Assembly (NCBI GenBank): GCA_947003375.1
Contig: CAMQOJ010000111.1
Location: 1 to 10,507, forward strand
From: an uncultured Lachnospiraceae bacterium
GTDB taxonomy: Bacteria > Bacillota > Clostridia > Lachnospirales > Lachnospiraceae
Direction: 5' to 3'
Length of the DNA stretch: 10,507 nucleotides
The notes under the pieces were generated by a model. It ran no database searches. It was not told the origin of the DNA and saw only the letters and a program-made list of their open reading frames with translations. Position 1 is the first letter of the stretch, and each line of letters opens with the position of its first letter. Position numbers and translations under genes: made by a program. Below, piece after piece: positions 6,503 to 10,507 of this stretch.

Positions 6503-8323
6503 TTAAACGCCCAGCGTGCTCAACAGGTGCTCCAGCATCTCGTCGATGACGTTTATGTAACGGCTGGAAGCATTGTAGGCGTTCTGGAACTTGATCATGT
6601 TGGACAGCTCCTCATCGGAGGAGACGCCCGAAACCTGTTGCCTTGCGCTTTCGATGGACTCCATGGTGTCCTGCTGGTTCAGGTATATGCTCCTGCTCAC
6701 GTAGCCGGTATTCGCTATCTGGGACACCAGATCCGTATAGTAGCTGACGAAGGTGGAGCGCTTCGATAAATTGGGGTTCAGCGTGTAGTCCTCTGCCGTG
6801 AAAGCCGCCTTGAGGGCATCGGCCGTGGCCTGGTCCTCGGAGCCGTCCGGCAGCCTGAATCCCAGCATGGAGGGCTTCTGCATCAGTTCCTGATCTATCT
6901 GGAGGTTTTCGATGTTGTAGAGGGAACTGGGGTTGTTGGGGTCTTCGGGGACGTATACCCAATAATCACCTGCCTCTAACAGCACCTTGGTAGGATCATT
7001 CGGATCCGTTACATCCTTGTCCAGGGTTACCTTCTTGTAGCCGCTGCCGGAACGCGTGGTGAACATCTCGATAGGGCTGCCGTCATCCTTGCGCATATAG
7101 CCATCGGAGTCCGCCTTGCAGAGCCTTACATCCGTCATGTTCAAAATATTGCCATTTTCGTCCTTAAAGGAAAAGGTCCCTTTTACCTCGTTCACTCCGG
7201 CAGCCGTGCCCAGAATCTCATTTATCTTCGTCGCGATATTATGAATCAGCTGGTCGAACTCCGCCTGCACGTTCATAATGACGGACTGAGAGACGAAATT
7301 CCCCGATCCATCCGTCCCATTGTACTTATCCTTGTCAGCCACATCCCTGTAGTCCGCCCTGTGGTCGCCCCTGGCCAGCAGCGTGGCCTTCAGGCCGCCG
7401 ATGTCCGTATTCAGATCCGTGGAAATCTCCCGGTTGAACTTGAACACATGGGCATTGGCGATGCTTTCTTTAGTATAAATCTTATTGCCATTGGCATCTG
7501 TGGTATAGGAGGCGTTCTGCGGCCAGAAGGGGGTATAGAAGCCTGTCTCCTCGTCCGCGAAAATCCCCATCTCAAAGCATCTGGGGCCTTTCACGAAGTC
7601 CACGCCCTCTATCTGCACCCAGACATCGCCGTTGACAGACTCGCCGTAGTTGATGTTCGCCATCTCGGACAGCTCATCCAGCAGCTGGTCCCTGGTGTCC
7701 CTCAGGTCGTTGGCCTGCTCTATGCCGCCGGACTCAATCTTCCGGATAGCCTCGTTGAGCTGCAGTATCTTCTTTCCATAGGAATTGATTTTGTCCACCT
7801 GATCCTTGACCTGCATGTTCAGGTTGTCCTGGTAGGCGGACAGGCCCTTATAGACGGCCTGGGCGCGCTGAATCAGCTCCGCGCCCCTCTGGACGAAGAG
7901 TCCCTGGGTCACGGAACTGGCGGGATCCTTGGCCAGCTCCTGCACAGCCGTCCAGAAGTCCTCGATGGAGGTCTGGAACGCCTCGCCGTGCAGCTCGCCC
8001 AGCTGTCCCTCCACCTCTTCCATGACTTCGGTGGACACTTCATAGAACATACTGCGGCCGGATTCCCTGCGGTATATTTTGTCAAGGAAATAATCCCTTA
8101 TATGTTTTACCCTGGAATAAGTGACGCCCAGGCCCACCTGTTTGTTGTTGACGGACCTGACGTCTACTGAGAGCTGCAGATAACTTCTGGTAGACTGCTG
8201 CACCTGCTGTCTGACATAGCCGGTGGTCTCCGTGTTAGTAAGATTATGCGCTGTGGTGTTCAGCGCATTCTGACTTGTCTGTAATCCTGATGAACCTACG
8301 TATAAACTACCCATTAGTGGCAT
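6503..8323 (-). CDS. flgK: Hook-associated protein FlgK (HAP1), upstream paralogue
   Basis: This is a second complete FlgK family protein of 606 residues. Its N-terminus (MGSLYVGSSGLQTSQNALNTTAHNLTN, then TETTGYVRQQV) carries the rod/hook motif, and its C-terminus has SGVSSDEELSNMIKFQNAYN, then ASSRYINVIDEMLEHLL, the closest of the two to classical FlgK endings. The middle shows the usual long helical domain (about 85-225, LRDTRDQLLDELSEMANINYG) and a beta-rich variable centre. I choose ATG 8323, 7 bases after AAGAGGT (8337-8331); an in-frame GTG at 8332 lies within that ribosome binding region. It shares only the conserved end motifs with the downstream paralogue, so this is not a recent duplication. 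It has two cysteines. It may form a different layer of the hook-filament junction or be the main FlgK; the sequence cannot decide. Confidence 0.94.
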   Translation of the reverse strand: MPLMGSLYVGSSGLQTSQNALNTTAHNLTNTETTGYVRQQVQQSTRSYLQLSVDVRSVNNKQVGLGVTYSRVKHIRDYFLDKIYRRESGRSMFYEVSTEVMEEVEGQLGELHGEAFQTSIEDFWTAVQELAKDPASSVTQGLFVQRGAELIQRAQAVYKGLSAYQDNLNMQVKDQVDKINSYGKKILQLNEAIRKIESGGIEQANDLRDTRDQLLDELSEMANINYGESVNGDVWVQIEGVDFVKGPRCFEMGIFADEETGFYTPFWPQNASYTTDANGNKIYTKESIANAHVFKFNREISTDLNTDIGGLKATLLARGDHRADYRDVADKDKYNGTDGSGNFVSQSVIMNVQAEFDQLIHNIATKINEILGTAAGVNEVKGTFSFKDENGNILNMTDVRLCKADSDGYMRKDDGSPIEMFTTRSGSGYKKVTLDKDVTDPNDPTKVLLEAGDYWVYVPEDPNNPSSLYNIENLQIDQELMQKPSMLGFRLPDGSEDQATADALKAAFTAEDYTLNPNLSKRSTFVSYYTDLVSQIANTGYVSRSIYLNQQDTMESIESARQQVSGVSSDEELSNMIKFQNAYNASSRYINVIDEMLEHLLSTLGV

Positions 8324-8353
8324 GATAATCACCTCTTCGTTTCTGCAAGAATG

Positions 8354-8872
8354 CTATTGTTTGGCATCAAAGCCTCCGCTGTCCACACCCATCTGCGCCC
8401 CTGAGTTGTAGGCGCTTCTGGTATAATTGGCTGTCTCCGGCGCGGCCTTGTAGGCCTGCAGCATGTTCATCTCGAAGTTCACCAATTCCAGTGCTTCCTC
8501 CAGCAATTCCCTGTTCTGCTCGTTCGTCCGCTGGACTTCCCGGACGACACTCTTCAACCTGTCATGGACTGCCGCCAGCGCAGCCTGCTCCGCGGGTCTG
8601 GCCGACAGCATCTCAATCAGGTTGGTAAGCTTCATTGTCTCAACATCCTTGTTCAAAACATTGGCGATATCCGCAGCGACCTCAATCCGTCTCTTCTCCA
8701 GACGGTTGAGCCTGCTCACCACCTCCTGTTCATCATCCGTGATTTTTTGTAGATCCTCTAAATTCGCTCCTGCGATAATCCGCATCTTCTTCTGGGACAA
8801 GGCCAGAAGCCCCTCATATTCCTCGCTTTCCTGACCGAGCACTTCAATCAGGTTCTCCATTAAACTCGCCAC
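8354..8872 (-). CDS. flgN: FlgN family export chaperone for FlgK/FlgL
   Basis: FlgN chaperones bind the C-terminal helices of FlgK and FlgL in the cytoplasm and deliver them to the flagellar export gate. The 172-residue product is almost entirely helical. Its N-terminal half matches the family: a long helix with LIEVLGQESEEYEGLLALSQKK, then DLQKITDDEQEVVSRLNRLEKRR (about residues 40-62). A second long helix holds VVREVQRTNEQNRELLEEAL (about 109-128), followed by a short disordered tail. The start is GTG at 8872, with AGGAAG (within GAGGTAGGAAG, overlapping the flgM stop) a few bases upstream; an ATG four codons later (8860) is the alternative. Position directly after flgM and before two flgK genes and flgL, its expected clients, supports the call. 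Confidence 0.9.
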   Translation of the reverse strand: MASLMENLIEVLGQESEEYEGLLALSQKKMRIIAGANLEDLQKITDDEQEVVSRLNRLEKRRIEVAADIANVLNKDVETMKLTNLIEMLSARPAEQAALAAVHDRLKSVVREVQRTNEQNRELLEEALELVNFEMNMLQAYKAAPETANYTRSAYNSGAQMGVDSGGFDAKQ

Positions 8873-8880
8873 GGGACTTC

Positions 8881-9177
8881 CTACCTCATTTCCTCATATG
8901 CGGCATCCATCTCGGCCCTCTTCTGCAGGAGCCTGTCGGCAAAAGATGCATTGTCCACTTTGTACGTACCGTTCTGTATCTGTGCCTTAATGGAGGCCGT
9001 CATTTCCTCCCTGATGGCAGGAGCTCCCGCAACCGCTGCCTGCGCTGCACGGATATCCTTCCCAAGGCTGCTGAACTGCAGTTGATCCGTCCGGGATTCG
9101 CTGCCGGTCTGACGCGTCTTGTTCACCTTCTTGGTCTGGTACAGCTGCTGGACTTGATTGTATGCTTCAACACGCAT
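8881..9177 (-). CDS. flgM: Anti-sigma-28 factor FlgM
   Basis: FlgM binds sigma-28 (sigma-D in Firmicutes) and blocks late flagellar transcription until the hook-basal body is complete. The 98-residue protein starts MRVEAYNQVQQLYQTKK, matching the clostridial FlgM N-terminus. The C-terminal helices that contact sigma follow: SSLGKDIRAAQAAVAGAPAI (about 36-55), then REEMTASIKAQIQNGTYKVD and ASFADRLLQ. I set the start at ATG 9177, where GGGAGG (9191-9186) sits about 8 bases upstream; the open frame reaches further up to 9399 but that extension overlaps thyX and is not FlgM-like. The gene is first in the flgM-flgN-flgK-flgK-flgL-fliW-csrA run and sits behind a near-perfect sigma-28 promoter at 9353-9327, so it should be controlled by the sigma factor it inhibits. 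Confidence 0.95.
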   Translation of the reverse strand: MRVEAYNQVQQLYQTKKVNKTRQTGSESRTDQLQFSSLGKDIRAAQAAVAGAPAIREEMTASIKAQIQNGTYKVDNASFADRLLQKRAEMDAAYEEMR

Positions 9178-9220
9178 GTAGGATTCCTCCCTTCCCATTT
9201 CCGCTTCTGTCAGCCCCGGC

Positions 9221-9260
9221 TCCCTGCTCTGCCGCAGGGACGGCTCCGTACTGCCGGAGC
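9221..9260 (-). promoter_or_regulatory. Two tandem hairpins in flgM leader
   Basis: In the leader between the thyX stop and flgM, two perfect hairpins stand two bases apart. On the minus strand they are GCTCCG-GCAGTA-CGGAGC (9260-9243) and TCCCTGC-GGCAGA-GCAGGGA (9240-9221). Both have 6-base loops sharing GCAG. No T-run follows, so they are not a standard terminator. They may mark the end of thyX mRNA, stabilise the flgM transcript, or bind a regulator. Confidence 0.5.
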
Positions 9261-9295
9261 GTGGCGGGCTTTCATTCTCTGTAGCTCTGTAGAAA

Positions 9296-10006
9296 TCATT
9301 CCCGCACGGCTGACTGCTTATTAAGAATATCGGCAGAGGCGGCAAATACTTTAGCTTTTCCGCAGCTCTTTTTTTCGGTACAGTATCCGGTGACTTCACA
9401 TTTGGGCACGAAGTAATGCTCCACCAGATAGTTCCACTCTTCTGAGTATGCCCGGAGGGCCTGGCAGATATCCCCCATCAGGCGGCGATATTCCCAGTAG
9501 GCCCTGGTGCAGAGGCGCTGGTGGGACATTTCGATCAAGTTGCGGACGTTTCGCTTGTCCACTATCCTGGTGGTCATGCCCAGGGGCAGGAGCATGGCGG
9601 CGTCTTCCCTGGGGATGCCGCATTCGCTCTCCAGGCGGCTGCAGGCCTGGGCGATGGTGTCCATGGTCTGCCGATATATTTTCTCCGCCTCTTCGTTTTC
9701 CGCCACCAGGGGCGGCGTGGTGTAGGAGAAGTCCTTATAGTTGATGTAGCGGGTGCTGGCCTGGAGCCTGGTGGGCGCGCCGCCGATGTGGGTGTACCAT
9801 TCCCGGATGACCCGGGCGGAGTAGCCGTCTATGATCATCTCTACATTGACGTACTCCAGGACCCGGTGATGGCCGGAGCGGATACAGTCCAGGCCCCGTT
9901 TGTAGTTTTTCTCTTCATTATTAATGTCTCCTCCCCAGCAGACACCAGCGCGTTGGCCCATGAGGGTGATGGGGTCTTTGGGGGTTTCTTTCAGTATCGT
10001 GATCAT
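9296..10006 (-). CDS. thyX: Flavin-dependent thymidylate synthase ThyX
   Basis: ThyX makes dTMP from dUMP using methylenetetrahydrofolate, FAD and NADPH. The 236-residue length fits. Family features in order: SGHHRVLEYVNVEMIIDGYSAR (about 44-65, canonical H-x-S-x-x-E-H then I-x-G-x-S-R); the signature region REWYTHIGGAPTRLQASTRY (68-87); and MLLPLGMTTRI with RNVRNLIEMSHQRLCTRAYWEYR (about 138-174), which holds the N-x-R-x-L and W-E-x-R residues. The classical RHR-x7-S is not literal: the serine (84) and the following T-R-Y are present, but R-H-R is replaced. The C-terminus has three cysteines with equal spacing (203, 209, 215). ATG 10006 follows AAAGGAG at about 6 bases. The gene is metabolic and not flagellar; its 3' end houses the flgM promoter. 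Confidence 0.9.
   Translation of the reverse strand: MITILKETPKDPITLMGQRAGVCWGGDINNEEKNYKRGLDCIRSGHHRVLEYVNVEMIIDGYSARVIREWYTHIGGAPTRLQASTRYINYKDFSYTTPPLVAENEEAEKIYRQTMDTIAQACSRLESECGIPREDAAMLLPLGMTTRIVDKRNVRNLIEMSHQRLCTRAYWEYRRLMGDICQALRAYSEEWNYLVEHYFVPKCEVTGYCTEKKSCGKAKVFAASADILNKQSAVRE
9327..9353 (-). promoter_or_regulatory. Sigma-28 (sigma-D) promoter for the flgM operon
   Basis: On the minus strand: TAAAGTAT (9353-9346), 11 bases, then GCCGATAT (9334-9327). This is an exact fit to the B. subtilis sigma-D pattern TAAA-N15-GCCGATAT and 7/8 plus 7/8 to TAAAGTTT-N11-GCCGATAA. It lies inside the last 20 codons of thyX. The expected start near 9320 leaves a leader of about 140 bases before flgM. 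Confidence 0.85.
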
Positions 10007-10046
10007 ATGTGTCTCCTTTCAGGGAATCGCCGCTTCCTTCTGTTTT

Positions 10047-10507
10047 CTACATAATATTACGCTTTTTCTTCAAGGCATCGATAATCTTTCCGATTTCCGT
10101 ATATATCTCCGCATTTCCTTCCTGTTTTCTCTGCAGGCCAATCAGGCTCATCAAAAGATAATCCAATCTATGTATCTCGCTTCCCATCTGCAGTTGATTG
10201 TAAAAATCCACTACCTGCTGATTGTCTGACGCACCTTCCGATATCCGTATGTAGTATAAATCATCTCGATAGAAAGTGTCCTTTATCTCCTCTCCGTCCG
10301 GATACAATCTGTCATGGTTTTCATCCGAAATATCAAATGAGCTTTTCTTATGATTGCAGTCATGACATGCAAGGACAAGATTATCCATATATCCGGCAGC
10401 CTTTTTGCTTGCAAACCTTTTAGATTTTTCATATAGATAATGGTCGATTTCAAATGCGTCTTTCCGAATCAAATCTGTCGATATGCCGCAATAGGCACAC
10501 TTATAGT
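10047..10507 (-). CDS. HNH endonuclease-like protein, C-terminal part (5' end outside window)
   Basis: The frame enters from the window edge (first whole codon 10505-10503), so the N-terminus is missing; 152 residues are visible. They begin YKCAYCGIS, a CxxC zinc knuckle, followed by FEIDHYLYEKS (D21-H22 of the visible part, the catalytic HNH beta strand), DNLVLACHDCNHKKSS (N42, second CxxC at 47/50, H52). This is the complete ID-H...N-L...CxxCN-H-K core of a zinc-bearing HNH nuclease. The C-terminal 90 residues are mostly helical and charged, ending KKKRNIM, and I do not recognise them. A TTG at 10472 could be read as a start, but that would delete the CAYC knuckle, so I treat the gene as partial. 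Target unknown: restriction, mobile-element and defence roles are all possible. It precedes thyX by 40 bases. Confidence 0.85.
   Translation of the reverse strand, partial: YKCAYCGISTDLIRKDAFEIDHYLYEKSKRFASKKAAGYMDNLVLACHDCNHKKSSFDISDENHDRLYPDGEEIKDTFYRDDLYYIRISEGASDNQQVVDFYNQLQMGSEIHRLDYLLMSLIGLQRKQEGNAEIYTEIGKIIDALKKKRNIM

Noticed and set aside
7241..8170. 309-codon open frame on the plus strand
   Set aside because: It is antisense to the second flgK, with the same biased composition and no family match.
9178..9399. N-terminal extension of FlgM by about 74 residues
   Set aside because: It overlaps thyX out of frame, crosses the promoter and hairpins, and the FlgM family start M-R-V-E-A-Y has its own good ribosome binding site.

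Overview
The window is a late flagellar gene cluster. Every gene I can support reads from the minus strand. The family set and its order (FlgM, FlgN, two FlgK paralogues, FlgL, FliW, CsrA, FlaG, FliD), the AAGGAGG-type ribosome binding sites, the sigma-D/sigma-28 promoter type and a clostridial-style ThyX suggest a motile, Gram-positive, anaerobic clostridium, most likely Lachnospiraceae. The taxonomic assignment is inference. The first 27 bases are not genomic: they are the end of an Illumina Nextera (Tn5) adapter, so the FliD gene is cut by library or assembly chemistry and not by biology.

In transcription order (high to low coordinates): the window opens with the C-terminal part of an HNH endonuclease-like protein (10507-10047), then thyX, a flavin-dependent thymidylate synthase with a variant signature motif (10006-9296). 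Inside the 3' end of thyX lies a sequence exactly matching the TAAA-N15-GCCGATAT pattern of sigma-D promoters (9353-9327). It is followed by a leader with two tandem hairpins and then flgM (anti-sigma-28), flgN (export chaperone), two different flgK genes, and flgL. A 168-base gap with three copies of a 13-16 base inverted/direct repeat separates flgL from fliW and csrA. A strong hairpin terminator follows csrA. A second sigma-28-type promoter (1670-1644) overlaps that terminator and would transcribe flaG and fliD.

The genes work together. FlgK and FlgL form the hook-filament junction and FliD forms the filament cap; FlgN chaperones FlgK/FlgL for export. FlgM holds sigma-28 until the hook is finished, and FliW sequesters CsrA until flagellin is used up. 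The flaG leader carries a compact hairpin presenting GGA in its loop plus a GGA in the Shine-Dalgarno, the layout expected of a CsrA target. The window may therefore hold both the CsrA/FliW regulator and one of its targets.

The most notable items are the repeat array before fliW-csrA (possible alternative RNA folds or operators), the putative CsrA hairpin in front of flaG, the two sigma-28 promoters, the tandem non-identical flgK genes, the enlarged and cysteine-containing FlgL and FlgK, and the diverged ThyX signature.
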